DNA from: Flammeovirgaceae bacterium SG7u.111
GTDB lineage: Bacteria > Bacteroidota > Bacteroidia > Cytophagales > Flammeovirgaceae
Assembly: GCA_034044135.1 (NCBI GenBank)
Contig: CP139021.1
Coordinates: 945,635 to 1,009,634, forward strand
Direction of reading: 5' to 3'
Length of the DNA: 64,000 nt
A model generated the notes under the pieces. The model had not been told where the DNA came from. It made no database searches and saw only the letters and a program-made list of their open reading frames with translations. Below, one piece after another: positions 45,342-54,639 of the stretch (its first letter is position 1; each line of letters begins with the position of its first letter). The translations under genes were made by a program, and so were the position numbers.

Positions 45342-46634
45342 ATGAAGATGACATCTAATACAGAAAAGAGCAATCAAACAGAGAAAAATAGTTTCGTACA
45401 AAAACTAGTAAAGTTTCTATTATCCTTTGGACCTGGCATATTTGCCATTGGTTATACCATTGGGACTGGTAGCGTGACTTCTATGATAGTGGCCGGTAAT
45501 TCTTTTGGAATGAACCTGCTTTGGGTGTTATTTTTTAGTTGCGTTTTTTCGGGGGTATTAATTTTTGTTTCTGGTAGCTATTACGTGAGCACTGGAGAAA
45601 CCGCCCTTTTTGCTATTCGAAAGCATTTGCCTTGGGGAAAATATTTGGCCATAGCCATTCTTGTGGCCGTAGGCATTGGTCAATGGAATTCGTTAATAGG
45701 GATTTTGGGAATCACTTCTAATGTAGTTTTCGAAATTTTAGTGATCAATTTCCCCAACCTTGCCGGTCAAAAGTATTTAGTTGTTCTTGGGCTGGCTATT
45801 TTGATCATCGGGATTTTCTATCTTCTTTTGATCAAAGGAAGTTATACCATGTTTGAAAAAGTACTTGCCCTTTTTGTTTCCTTAATGGGGCTATCATTCA
45901 TTTTCACTCTTCTTTTTGTTTTTCCACAGCCCACCGAAATTATCAAGGGGTTAGTCCCTAAAATCCCAAAAGTAGAGGGTGCAGGCATTCTCATTGCAGC
46001 ATTTGTAGGGACTACTATGGCTTCTGCTACCTTTTTGTCAAGGCCATTGTTTATCCAAGGAAAAGGCTGGACCAAAAGTGACTTTAAGGTACAGAAAAAC
46101 GATTCGATCATTGCGGCGCTGTTGATCTTTACCATTAGTGGGGCAATTATGGCCGTAGCAAGTGCTAGTTTGTATGGAACAGGAAAAGAAATAACACATG
46201 TGCTTGACATGTCCGATGCATTGGAGCCATCTGTCGGAAAGTTTGCTGTAAGTATCTTTTTTGCTGGCACATTGAGCGCAGGCCTTTCTTCCATCTTCCC
46301 TTGCCTCATGATAGTCCCACTTATGCTTGGAGACTTTAATTCAGGGAAGCTGGATGTTGAATCAGGTCGTTTTAAACTAATTACAGGAGTAGCAAGTGTG
46401 TTAGCCTTAAGCGTTCCCGTTTTTGGGTTTAATCCTATTCAAGGCCAAATATTCACTCAAGTTTTTAATGTTTTTGCTCTGCCGCTTGTGGTCTTCAGTT
46501 TTCTTGTTCTTTGGAACCGAAAAAATGCAGGATTACCACCTAACCGACTAATTACCAATATCGTGATGGTTGCGGCATTCATTTTTTCTTTAATTATTTT
46601 GTGGAATGGATTAGCTGATATCTTAGGTTGGTAG
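45342..46634 (+). CDS. Nramp-related divalent metal transporter
   Basis: This 430-residue protein has eleven or so membrane helices and the Nramp-type start F-G-P-G-I-F-A-I-G-Y-T-I-G-T-G-S. The metal-binding D-P-x-N of helix 1 in true Nramps is replaced by G-T-G-S (about 41-44). The helix 6 A-x-x-M-P-H is replaced by T-T-M-A-S-A-T-F-L. So it belongs to a diverged branch whose substrate may not be Mn or Fe. It is a single gene. A second ATG lies two codons in. Confidence 0.78.
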   Translation: MKMTSNTEKSNQTEKNSFVQKLVKFLLSFGPGIFAIGYTIGTGSVTSMIVAGNSFGMNLLWVLFFSCVFSGVLIFVSGSYYVSTGETALFAIRKHLPWGKYLAIAILVAVGIGQWNSLIGILGITSNVVFEILVINFPNLAGQKYLVVLGLAILIIGIFYLLLIKGSYTMFEKVLALFVSLMGLSFIFTLLFVFPQPTEIIKGLVPKIPKVEGAGILIAAFVGTTMASATFLSRPLFIQGKGWTKSDFKVQKNDSIIAALLIFTISGAIMAVASASLYGTGKEITHVLDMSDALEPSVGKFAVSIFFAGTLSAGLSSIFPCLMIVPLMLGDFNSGKLDVESGRFKLITGVASVLALSVPVFGFNPIQGQIFTQVFNVFALPLVVFSFLVLWNRKNAGLPPNRLITNIVMVAAFIFSLIILWNGLADILGW

Positions 46635-46769
46635 ACTTGCTTTGAAAAGACATTTGTTTCAAGTAATTAACCGTATTCTCAAAATTTCGAGAACTGAAAA
46701 GTCCTCTTGAAGGCGTTACTCTGAAAGGGCTTGGGAATTGTAAATACTAAAAATGAACAATCCTAAACC

Positions 46770-46805
46770 AGAACGGGCAGCCTGGTTATCCAAGCTGCCC
46801 GTTCT
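46770..46805. terminator. Hairpin terminator between Nramp and YebC genes
   Basis: Perfect 12-base arms (46770-46781 and 46794-46805) close a 12-base loop between convergent genes. It lacks a long T run, so its strength is uncertain. Confidence 0.6.
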
Positions 46806-46824
46806 ATTGATGTATAAATCAGCA

Positions 46825-47532
46825 TTAAGCCATTGAGTGATAGACGTTTTGGACGTCGTCGTCATCTTCTATTTTTTCCAATAATTTGTTGACATCTTCT
46901 TGTTGCTCTTCGGTCAGTTCTTTGGTCACCTGCGGAATTCGCTCAAACCCTGAAGACAAAATCTCTATATTATTCTCTTCAAAATACTTTTGCAAAGAAC
47001 CATAATCAGAGAAACCTCCATAGACCATCATGCCATCTTCGTCCTCAAAGACTTCCTCAGCACCATAGTCGATCAGCTCCAGTTCCAATTCTTCGGCGTC
47101 TAACCCCTCCTTGTTCAATCGGAAGTTGCAGGTGTGGTCAAACATGAATTCTACCGACCCTTGAGTGCCCAAGCTGCCGTTGCACTTCGAGAAATAGCTT
47201 CTGATATTGGCAACTGTTCTGTTGTTGTTATCAGTAGCGGTCTCTACCAAGACGGCAATTCCGTGAGGGGCATATCCCTCGAACAACGTTTCCTTATAAT
47301 CGCCTAAAGATTTGTCTGTTGCACGCTTGATGGCACGCTCAACATTATCTTTAGGCATATTGGCTGCCTTGGCATTTTGCATGACAGCACGCAGCCTAGA
47401 ATTGGTAGTAGGATCTGGCCCTCCTTCCTTCACCGCCATGACAATATCCTTACCAATACGTGTAAAAGTTTTGGCCATCTGGCCCCATCTTTTTAGCTTT
47501 CTAGCTTTCCTAAATTCAAATGCTCTTCCCAT
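46825..47532 (-). CDS. YebC/PmpR-family regulator
   Basis: This 235-residue protein starts M-G-R-A-F-E-F-R-K-A-R-K-L-K-R-W and contains the family core A-N-M-P-K-D-N-V-E-R-A-I-K-R-A, plus the F-E-G-Y-A-P-H-G segment. YebC/PmpR proteins have been described as transcription regulators; some members help ribosomes through proline-rich stretches. Which applies here is not visible. I start 18 codons after the first ATG of the frame because homology begins there. The C-terminus is very acidic. Confidence 0.88.
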   Translation of the reverse strand: MGRAFEFRKARKLKRWGQMAKTFTRIGKDIVMAVKEGGPDPTTNSRLRAVMQNAKAANMPKDNVERAIKRATDKSLGDYKETLFEGYAPHGIAVLVETATDNNNRTVANIRSYFSKCNGSLGTQGSVEFMFDHTCNFRLNKEGLDAEELELELIDYGAEEVFEDEDGMMVYGGFSDYGSLQKYFEENNIEILSSGFERIPQVTKELTEEQQEDVNKLLEKIEDDDDVQNVYHSMA

Positions 47533-47756
47533 TTTATGCTCTTTTTTAGACTTCCAAATATATGGAAAAGCTATATTTCTGTTCATATGAAAAGCAGCAA
47601 ACCTTTATAATTTTCTCTTTTCCTCTGTATAACCTCGCTTTCTAACATTTACCAGCATTAAACCAATATAGGATTTTACCTGTTTTTGTTATCATAAAAT
47701 AACTGCTTCTGCCCTAACTTTAGGGGGATAACAATTTCAATGGAAACAAGAACCAC

Positions 47757-48554
47757 ATGAGATTTTACAAACTACTTTTAGGCTTTTTCGTTTGTTCCAT
47801 CGCTTTCTCCTGTACAGATGGGGCTGGCAAAAATGGAAAAGCATTGGAAACACAAGAAGGCATTGCCGCTGCTATCGACACGGTTACCATCCAACAGGAT
47901 TTTATGCGCTGGTGGAAGTATGAAAACGAGGAAATCAATCTGTCTTCGAACTTTATAGCACTAGACGCTAAGGGGGGTGAGATAGATCAACCCGCATTTT
48001 TCACAATACTGAATTCGGGTGAATACATCCCCCTCAAAGTCGATCATGCTCAGGGGAGGGATACGTATCGGTTGCTAAAATTGCAGCCTGACGCAGATCC
48101 AGAAATTGGCAACCAAATGACCTACATAGCTTTTGATCATTTTGAAAAGTATAAAAAAATAGGGACGGAATTTCCCGCGTTTAACTTTGAAGATTTGGAG
48201 GAGAATTTCTATTCCAATGAAACCTTAAAAGGAAAAACGATTGTGCTCAAAACATGGTTTATCGGCTGTAGACCGTGCATCGAAGAATTTCCACAGTTAA
48301 ACAACTTGGTGGAAGAGTTTGGGGGTATGGACGATATCGTGTTCATCAGTTTGGCTTTAGATTCAAAAGAGTCGTTAGCAAAGTTTTTGGAGAAAAAGCC
48401 ATTTAACTACAAAGTCATACCCGATCAATCGCATTTTATACAAGAAGTATTGAAAATTGATGATTACCCTACCCACATGGTTATTGGCCCAGATGGAACG
48501 TATGAAAGAATTCCTGATAATTTGGAAAGGCTCATTGCTTATTTGAAGAAATAA
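47757..48554 (+). CDS. TlpA/ResA-like thiol-disulfide lipoprotein
   Basis: This 265-residue lipoprotein has lipobox I-A-F-S-C (cysteine near residue 19) and a C-terminal thioredoxin fold (~135-265). Its active site is C-R-P-C in W-F-I-G-C-R-P-C-I-E-E-F-P. The cis-proline loop is D-D-Y-P-T-H. Such proteins reduce periplasmic disulfides, for example in cytochrome maturation. The N-terminal ~110 residues are a separate domain of unknown type. It is a single gene. Confidence 0.8.
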   Translation: MRFYKLLLGFFVCSIAFSCTDGAGKNGKALETQEGIAAAIDTVTIQQDFMRWWKYENEEINLSSNFIALDAKGGEIDQPAFFTILNSGEYIPLKVDHAQGRDTYRLLKLQPDADPEIGNQMTYIAFDHFEKYKKIGTEFPAFNFEDLEENFYSNETLKGKTIVLKTWFIGCRPCIEEFPQLNNLVEEFGGMDDIVFISLALDSKESLAKFLEKKPFNYKVIPDQSHFIQEVLKIDDYPTHMVIGPDGTYERIPDNLERLIAYLKK

Positions 48555-48605
48555 AACTGCATCTGAACCTCTAATACATTGTTGCTCAATTGATGTATTG
48601 ATGAT

Positions 48606-48639
48606 ACGCCGTTGCCGGGAATAACCTAAGCAACGGCGT
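48606..48639. repeat. Inverted repeat after the TlpA-like gene
   Basis: Ten-base perfect arms (48606-48615 and 48630-48639) enclose a 14-base loop between convergent genes. No T run follows on either strand, so it may be a weak terminator or another function. Confidence 0.45.
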
Positions 48640-48661
48640 GAATTACTGCTGAACAAACTTC

Positions 48662-49813
48662 TTAAAGCTCCTCCTTCCCATCTGTGGGCACAAACTTTTG
48701 CACACGTTTTCCGGGCTTTACCTCTGAGGTATAGATCACACCTTTAGAATTGATGGCAAGGCTATGCACCCAACCAAACTGACCTGAGTTTCTTCCTCCA
48801 TGACCGAAAGAGTCTACAATTTCTAAGGTTTCATGGTCTAGCACCCACACTTTCATATTTCCCCCATCGGCTACGTACATATAGGTCTGTTCGGGGTCGC
48901 GGGAAAACTCGATATCCCAAATAGAGCCGCCGCTGGCTATGAAAACTTCCCTGATAAAAGTCCCATCTTTTTTGAATACCTGAATCCGGTTATTTGTCCG
49001 ATCTGCCACATATACATTGCCCGCTGCCGAAAGTGTTACTGCATGCACGGCGGTACGGAAAGAGCGAATGGGCTCGTTACTAGCGGTTGGAGCAGGTAGT
49101 TCATTGTCGTGAGGTTTTTCTCCATAAGCTCCCCAATGCCTTTTGTATTCGCCAGTATTTGAATCGAACACAATCACCCTTCGGTTGATATAGCCATCGG
49201 CTACGTACACCTCATTGGCTTCCACATCCACTGCTACATCGGCTGGTCCACCTAGCCTCGTAGTATCGTTGCTTCCATTAGTTTCCCCTGAAATACCAAT
49301 TGTCAATAGTATTTTGCCTTCTTTTGTCAGTTTCAATATGGTATGGCCTTTAGCATCTGCTATCCAAACAAAGTCATTGTTGTCTACATAAATCCCATGT
49401 TCTTTCCCTGCCCACAATTGATCTGGGTCATCAGTTTCTTCTCCTTCAAAAATATTCCAAGCTCGTACTACCTTTCCTTCTGTATCGAACTCGATAACCG
49501 AAGGAGCCGGTGCGCAACATTCTTTTTGCGGTGAATTGCCCGATGCTCCTAGCTCTCTTCCATCTAGTGAATTAGGTCTTTGGAGTATCCATACATGGTC
49601 ATTTTTGTCAATGGTAAGGCCAGGTACTTCTCCTAGAATCCAGCTATTGGGCAATTGCTGCGGCCAGGAAACATCTACGTTGAAGTTGGTTGCCGTAAGC
49701 GAATCAAATGAAGGAGGAGCTGCTTGCGGCTGGTTACTCCTAACGTCGGAGCAAGATGAAATACTGAATATAGCCAATATGCTGGCTATTGCTAGCGTGC
49801 AAATTTTTTTCAT
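48662..49813 (-). CDS. NHL-repeat six-bladed propeller lipoprotein
   Basis: This 383-residue lipoprotein has lipobox I-S-S-C (about residue 21) and a beta-propeller with NHL-type blades. Examples are G-L-T-I-D-K-N-D-H-V-W-I, G-I-Y-V-D-N-N-D-F-V-W-I-A-D and N-V-Y-V-A-D-R-T-N-N-R-I-Q-V-F. It resembles the propeller of peptidylglycine-amidating lyases and related surface proteins. Enzyme activity cannot be judged from the blades alone. It is a single gene. Confidence 0.78.
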   Translation of the reverse strand: MKKICTLAIASILAIFSISSCSDVRSNQPQAAPPSFDSLTATNFNVDVSWPQQLPNSWILGEVPGLTIDKNDHVWILQRPNSLDGRELGASGNSPQKECCAPAPSVIEFDTEGKVVRAWNIFEGEETDDPDQLWAGKEHGIYVDNNDFVWIADAKGHTILKLTKEGKILLTIGISGETNGSNDTTRLGGPADVAVDVEANEVYVADGYINRRVIVFDSNTGEYKRHWGAYGEKPHDNELPAPTASNEPIRSFRTAVHAVTLSAAGNVYVADRTNNRIQVFKKDGTFIREVFIASGGSIWDIEFSRDPEQTYMYVADGGNMKVWVLDHETLEIVDSFGHGGRNSGQFGWVHSLAINSKGVIYTSEVKPGKRVQKFVPTDGKEEL

Positions 49814-50027
49814 GGTTGATGTTTTTAGATTAAATTAATTACACTAGTAAAAAGGGGTGGTTAACCGCTAATTGGGAAATGTTGTCTTCGACAAACATTT
49901 GGAAGGAAGGTGAATTCAGATTGATGTTGGGGCAAAGCTAAGCATAATTTGCCTGAAAACAAGTTCTGCTTGTTCTCAGGCATAGGGCAATAAAAAGGGT
50001 AGGTAATAATCAGGTTGTTCTTGTACC

Positions 50028-53000
50028 TTAATCCTTTACCATTCTAAACCCAAAATACTCCTCGTATTCTTCTTTGTCGATTAGCTTACGAGCAGCGGGG
50101 CGGAAATCGTTTATGCCTGAGCGAAGGCTTCCTCCTTTCATTACTGCTTTAAGCCCATCGCCAGAACTGTCGCTACACCATTCTGCTACGTTGCCAGAAA
50201 TGTGGAACAAGCCTAGTTCGTTGGGCTGGAAGCGTGGGTCATCGACTTGGGTAAGTTTCGATTCTGCTCCTTGCGACCATATTATTTTTCGTTTATCGCT
50301 AGTGCCGCCGTAGGTAAGGTTGCGGCTGCTAGTTCCCCCTTTGGCGTAGAATTCCCATTCCTCTTCGGAGGGTAGCCTGCCACCAGCCCACTTGCAATAA
50401 GCGGAGGCTCCATACCAGCTCACAAATGAAACGGGCTTGCTTTCTGCTCCAGAAACTACTTTATACACTCCTCCCGAATAGCTGATGCCTTGGTCATCTT
50501 GGAACCTTGGATGGAGGTTTATCCAAAATTCAGACTTGCTGAGAGATGTTTTGGTAGCATTGAGGAAGTTGGCATATTCGGCATTGGTAATTTCATATGC
50601 ACCTATTTTCAAACTCTCTATGCCTTCTCCTCCTTCTACAGAAACCATGTTTTTTGGATTGGTTAAGCAGTTGTGCAAGCAGTTTCCTCTAGTGTCTATC
50701 AGTTTTTCAGTTCCATTTTCCACTACTTTTGCAGTGAATGTAGTTGGGAGAGGGCTGTCGAGCAATTGGGGTACATATTCTTCGGTATGCTCTGTAAAGT
50801 TGGTGGCTACTTCGTATTTGCAAGGGATTATTAAGGTCAGGTCTCTGTTTACATAGCCCCATTTCCCCTCTTGTTTTACCAATAATAAACCTGCTGAAAA
50901 TGCCCTTCCGGTTTCGGGGTACTTTTCTCGTGCTTTTGCTATTAGCATATTTAAGCGCAACTCATCGCAATTGTTGAGGCAGGTATTGTTGCTGCTTATG
51001 TAGAAGGTTGTGTTGTATTGGCGGACTTTGGCTGAGTCGCCGGCAAAGTTATCGGCAAGGTCGTAGACGAAGGGGATAACTTCATTTCCATTTGTATCAA
51101 TATAGCCCCATTTTCCATTGACCCTTACTCGTGCTTTTCCCTCACTAAACTTCCCTGCTGCATCGTAAATGGCTTTTATCACCAGCGTTTTTTCTTCATC
51201 TAGGTAGCCCCATTTTTCACCTCTTTTCACCAAAGCTCTTCCGTTGAAGTGTTCTCCAACGGCGTTGCTGTTTCCTTGGATAGCAATGGTTTGTTCCTCT
51301 TGCTCTTTAATTTCGGTTGTAATCATCACTTCCGAAATGGAGTCGGTAATGTTGAGTAATTGCCTGATAAGGCTTTCGTTTCGTTGGCTTGTAGGTTTTT
51401 TAAACTCCGCATTGAGCTGGGTCTGGATTACCTGTAGCGAATCGAACCGTTGCTTTTGAGCCTCAAGGTCTAGCTGCCTTCTGAGGGCGGCATCTTTTGC
51501 TTCGTAGGCTTCAATTTTTAATGATTCTGATTTTTTATTGAGCTTTACCAAATAAAAAGTAAGGGCAACGGAGGCGAGTAGAAAGACGCTCATGAGAATG
51601 ACAATTGTCCGCAAAAATGCGAGCCTGCGCTTCCCTCTTTTTTGGATATCGTCGAGGTGTTCTTTGCATTCTTCTATAAAGCTGATCATCAGCTCAGTGG
51701 GCTGAGGTTCCTTTTTGCTGTCGGTCGCCTCCTTCATCCAGCTATCTGCCAATATAAATTCGCTACCCCTGAGGAGCAGGGCTTCGTCGTGATCTTTCAG
51801 TTCCCAGTCCAATGCTTTTCGGCTGATTCGGGTATGTTGGCGCAAGTAATCGCGGTCGGTATCGAGGGTGCGCATCAGCTCGCTGAACCGCTCGGAATAT
51901 TCGGCTTGAGTAACTTCAAAGTCTATCCAGTTGAGGCGGGCAAGGTCGGGATGCATTTCCGAAGTGTCCACCTCTTTGTGCTTGATGGTGATGATGCGCT
52001 TGTTGTGTTTCACGGCATGCTCAACTTCCCCAGCGCAGTACGGCGAGGTGATGGATTGCGGCGAAATAATGAACAAAAAGTTGTCCGAAGCCTCAATGCC
52101 TTTTTGTATTTCATCCTCAAAATCGACCCCCGAAGCTATGTTTTCTTGGTCGAACCAAGTTGTTTTTCCATTGTACTGAAGCCCGCGGTTTATTTTGCGG
52201 GAAAAATCCGAATCGCTTCTTGAATAAGAAATAAATACATCGATATTGAGTTTCCCGCTCATGTTTTGGCTTTCGGTAATAAAGCGGCGATGCAGTTCCG
52301 TCGGCTTGTCTTTCGTTCGGTTTCCCCCTTCCGATAGCCAAGATTTGGCAAGGTCGAGGTTGTGCCCGTGCAGCAGGAGGCTCATGCTTTTGCCGTGGCG
52401 TTCCCATTTGAGCGCTTGGCTCAGAAATATTTTGTGCTGTTGGTAGTAAAAATAATCTTCATCGAGGCGATAGATGAGCTTGTCGATAGCATCTTGGTAG
52501 CCATCTTCATCGGCTGCTATTTCACTTCTGCAGTCGATGTATTGGATGCCTCGCAGTACTTCGGGAATGTCTTTGTTGGGCGTTTCTTCTACCAAAAGGG
52601 TGATGATGCGCTTGTTGAGCTTGAGGGCATGGGCAAGTTCGAACTGGCAATATTCCGATGCGAGCGAACTGGGTGAGATGAGGAAAACGAAGTTGTCTGC
52701 ATCTTCTATTCCATGCTCTATCTCCATTTTGAATTCTGTACCAGCTTGGATACTCAGGCGGTTTATCCACAAGGTATAGCTATGTCGCATAAGCGATTTA
52801 CTGAGCCTATCGGTCAAGGCTTTATTTTCGGTAGAGTGGGAGATGAACACCTCGGTCATGAGGTTGAAAGCATTTTTCTCGCTCTCGGTAATGTACTCGC
52901 AGTGCAAGTCGGTTGGTTCGCAGGGAGCTTGCCCCTTGCTGAATTTTTGCTTGAGCCATTCTTCCGCATTTTTCCGGTCGTCGCCTATGAGCAACTTCTC

Positions 53001-53486
53001 TGTAGAGCGGTGGTGCTTTCTCCATTCCAAAGCCTTTAGAAGCAAATGGGTATGGGATTCTACGAATTCATTTCGCTCCAGCAAGGAGGAAACCCTGCTG
53101 AGCGCATTTTCAAAATCGTCTTCTTCTCGGCCGTATATCCAGTTGATTTTCCTTACCGTACTGTCCATTTCTACAATCAGGTTGCCAGGCTCTTGGTAGA
53201 GGATAGGTACAATGCGCTTGTTGTATTTTAAGGCATATTCTATTTCCTTTTGGCAATATTCTGATTTAATAGAATCTGGGGAAATGATGAAGATAAAGTT
53301 GTGGGAATGGGCAATTCCTTGTTCTATTTCTTTCTCAAAATCAACGGCTTCGGGTATATCTTCTTGGTCGAACCAGATATTGTTCCCATATGCTGTGAGC
53401 CTGTCATGTAGCCGTTGGGCAAACGGGAGGTTTATCCTAGAATAAGAGATGAAAGCTTGAAAGGTGCGATTGGATATATCTGGCAT
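50028..53486 (-). CDS. TIR-TIR-TIR / membrane helix / WG-repeat / FGE-like domain protein
   Basis: This protein has 1152 residues. Three TIR domains lie at about 6-135, 210-345 and 414-545. Each is followed by a helical linker with K-A-L-[ED]-W, a repeated L-L-x-G, a D-W or E-W helix and P-T-[DE]-L. Each TIR keeps a Glu at the position of the SARM1 catalytic Glu: Glu81 (C-Q-K-E-I), Glu283 (C-Q-F-E-L), Glu487 (C-A-G-E-V). A membrane helix covers ~624-646, after K-R-G-K-R-R, so the TIRs are probably cytoplasmic. A coiled coil (~650-735), WG repeats (K-W-G-Y at 758, 792, 875) and an FGE-like domain (~950-1152, V-S-W-Y-G-A-S-A-Y-C-K-W and G-G-R-L-P-S-E-E-E-W) follow. The FGE catalytic cysteine pair is not seen, so this domain probably binds rather than catalyses. 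The gene is single. TIR NADase effector linked to an outside sensor is my inference. Confidence 0.88.
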   Translation of the reverse strand: MPDISNRTFQAFISYSRINLPFAQRLHDRLTAYGNNIWFDQEDIPEAVDFEKEIEQGIAHSHNFIFIISPDSIKSEYCQKEIEYALKYNKRIVPILYQEPGNLIVEMDSTVRKINWIYGREEDDFENALSRVSSLLERNEFVESHTHLLLKALEWRKHHRSTEKLLIGDDRKNAEEWLKQKFSKGQAPCEPTDLHCEYITESEKNAFNLMTEVFISHSTENKALTDRLSKSLMRHSYTLWINRLSIQAGTEFKMEIEHGIEDADNFVFLISPSSLASEYCQFELAHALKLNKRIITLLVEETPNKDIPEVLRGIQYIDCRSEIAADEDGYQDAIDKLIYRLDEDYFYYQQHKIFLSQALKWERHGKSMSLLLHGHNLDLAKSWLSEGGNRTKDKPTELHRRFITESQNMSGKLNIDVFISYSRSDSDFSRKINRGLQYNGKTTWFDQENIASGVDFEDEIQKGIEASDNFLFIISPQSITSPYCAGEVEHAVKHNKRIITIKHKEVDTSEMHPDLARLNWIDFEVTQAEYSERFSELMRTLDTDRDYLRQHTRISRKALDWELKDHDEALLLRGSEFILADSWMKEATDSKKEPQPTELMISFIEECKEHLDDIQKRGKRRLAFLRTIVILMSVFLLASVALTFYLVKLNKKSESLKIEAYEAKDAALRRQLDLEAQKQRFDSLQVIQTQLNAEFKKPTSQRNESLIRQLLNITDSISEVMITTEIKEQEEQTIAIQGNSNAVGEHFNGRALVKRGEKWGYLDEEKTLVIKAIYDAAGKFSEGKARVRVNGKWGYIDTNGNEVIPFVYDLADNFAGDSAKVRQYNTTFYISSNNTCLNNCDELRLNMLIAKAREKYPETGRAFSAGLLLVKQEGKWGYVNRDLTLIIPCKYEVATNFTEHTEEYVPQLLDSPLPTTFTAKVVENGTEKLIDTRGNCLHNCLTNPKNMVSVEGGEGIESLKIGAYEITNAEYANFLNATKTSLSKSEFWINLHPRFQDDQGISYSGGVYKVVSGAESKPVSFVSWYGASAYCKWAGGRLPSEEEWEFYAKGGTSSRNLTYGGTSDKRKIIWSQGAESKLTQVDDPRFQPNELGLFHISGNVAEWCSDSSGDGLKAVMKGGSLRSGINDFRPAARKLIDKEEYEEYFGFRMVKD

Positions 53487-53719
53487 TTTTTGATTCTGAG
53501 AAACGTGAAATTACCAATAAACTACTACTGGTAGCTAGTCTGAAAACCTTTAGTTGGCTTGTTAGTAAGTAGCTTTTACTACCCATTAAAACTATCGTAG
53601 TTTTGGATTTTTTAGTATGGAAGTTTGCTTGTTTTGAGTGGTTCTAAAGCAATATAATGAAAGTGTTTGCTTTGTCAAAACTTTGTGTTTTTCTCTAGGT
53701 GGTTTTGGGTACAAAAAAA

Positions 53720-53743
53720 CCGTGTGCAGCTAGCTGCACACGG
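53720..53743 (-). terminator. Perfect 24-base palindrome, terminator of the Usp genes
   Basis: CCGTGTGCAGCT at 53720-53731 is followed directly by its inverted copy (53732-53743). Seven A residues before it become a U-tract on the minus-strand transcript. It lies 31 bases past the stop at 53775. Confidence 0.8.
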
Positions 53744-53774
53744 TGCTGTGTTTGATCTGATTGGAATGCGTTTG

Positions 53775-54608
53775 TCACCTCAATATTAGCAGAGGAACTT
53801 CCATTTTGTTCACCATCTCAGCGGTGAGGCTTTCTTGGAATAGTTTCTGGATCATGCTCCGCTTCTTTCTGGGGAAAAGGGTCACAATATCAACGTTGTT
53901 TCCTTTTACGTACTCAGTAAGCCCTTTTTCGGTGCTTTTATGGTAATAATCGAAGAAGTCTGGCTGAAGGTCTTCAAGAAGCTCTTCTACTGATAGGGCA
54001 GCTGGGATGTATTTTGTAGGTTTCCCCTTGTACGAGTGAACGTTTACTATTTCCAGCTTGGCATCGAAGCTTTCGGCAAGTTTTGGCAATACCTCAAGTA
54101 CTTCTTTATCCACCTCGGTTTCTTCGTCTATGGCAATTGCTATCTTACGAACTGGCTTTACTTTCCCTCCATTAGGAATAAGCAAAAGTGGAACTTTGGT
54201 ATTTTCCAATAAGGTGCGAGCTCGTTTTGTACCCATCAGTTCTTGAAGCCCGCTGAATCGCCTAGAAGCCATCACGAGCAAGTCCATCTTCATTTCTTGG
54301 ATAATGGTGATCATCACATCGGCAGAGACACCTCGGATAGGTAACTGGTGGTGAGTTACTTCATCCAGCTCGGGAATAGCTTCTACCATATTGTTGTATT
54401 CTTTTTTGATGGTATAAAGCCCATTGCGGAAAGCCTGTTTGTTCACTGAGCCATCTGCTTCTACAAAAGATTCTATCATGTTGCTATAAGCATGGAGAAG
54501 ATAGAGGGAAGCGCCACTGGCTTTGGCTATTGCTGCTCCGTATTTTACAGCTTCTTTTGAACTGTCATTAAAATCTATCGGGATTAATATCTTCTTTATC
54601 GTATTCAT
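53775..54608 (-). CDS. Universal stress protein, two UspA domains (copy 1)
   Basis: This 277-residue protein has two tandem Usp domains (~1-145 and ~150-277). The first starts with K-I-L-I-P-I-D-F-N-D-S-S. Both domains lack a clear G-x2-G-x9-G-[ST] ATP loop at their ends; the first has G-T-K-R-A-R-T-L-L-E-N-T instead. Tandem Usps act in stress survival in ways that vary by species. It follows the second usp gene at 31 bases on the same strand. Confidence 0.85.
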   Translation of the reverse strand: MNTIKKILIPIDFNDSSKEAVKYGAAIAKASGASLYLLHAYSNMIESFVEADGSVNKQAFRNGLYTIKKEYNNMVEAIPELDEVTHHQLPIRGVSADVMITIIQEMKMDLLVMASRRFSGLQELMGTKRARTLLENTKVPLLLIPNGGKVKPVRKIAIAIDEETEVDKEVLEVLPKLAESFDAKLEIVNVHSYKGKPTKYIPAALSVEELLEDLQPDFFDYYHKSTEKGLTEYVKGNNVDIVTLFPRKKRSMIQKLFQESLTAEMVNKMEVPLLILR

Positions 54609-54639
54609 GGTTTCAAAAATTATGTTTCACTATATTTTT

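Noticed and set aside
50028-53486. Active formylglycine-generating enzyme
   Set aside because: The domain keeps the fold signatures but the cysteine pair near the C-terminus of true FGEs is replaced by R-P-A-A-R-K, and no sulfatase is nearby.
53720-53743. Perfect palindrome as a recombination or regulator site
   Set aside because: It sits just past the usp stop codon with a U-tract on the transcript, so a terminator explains it.
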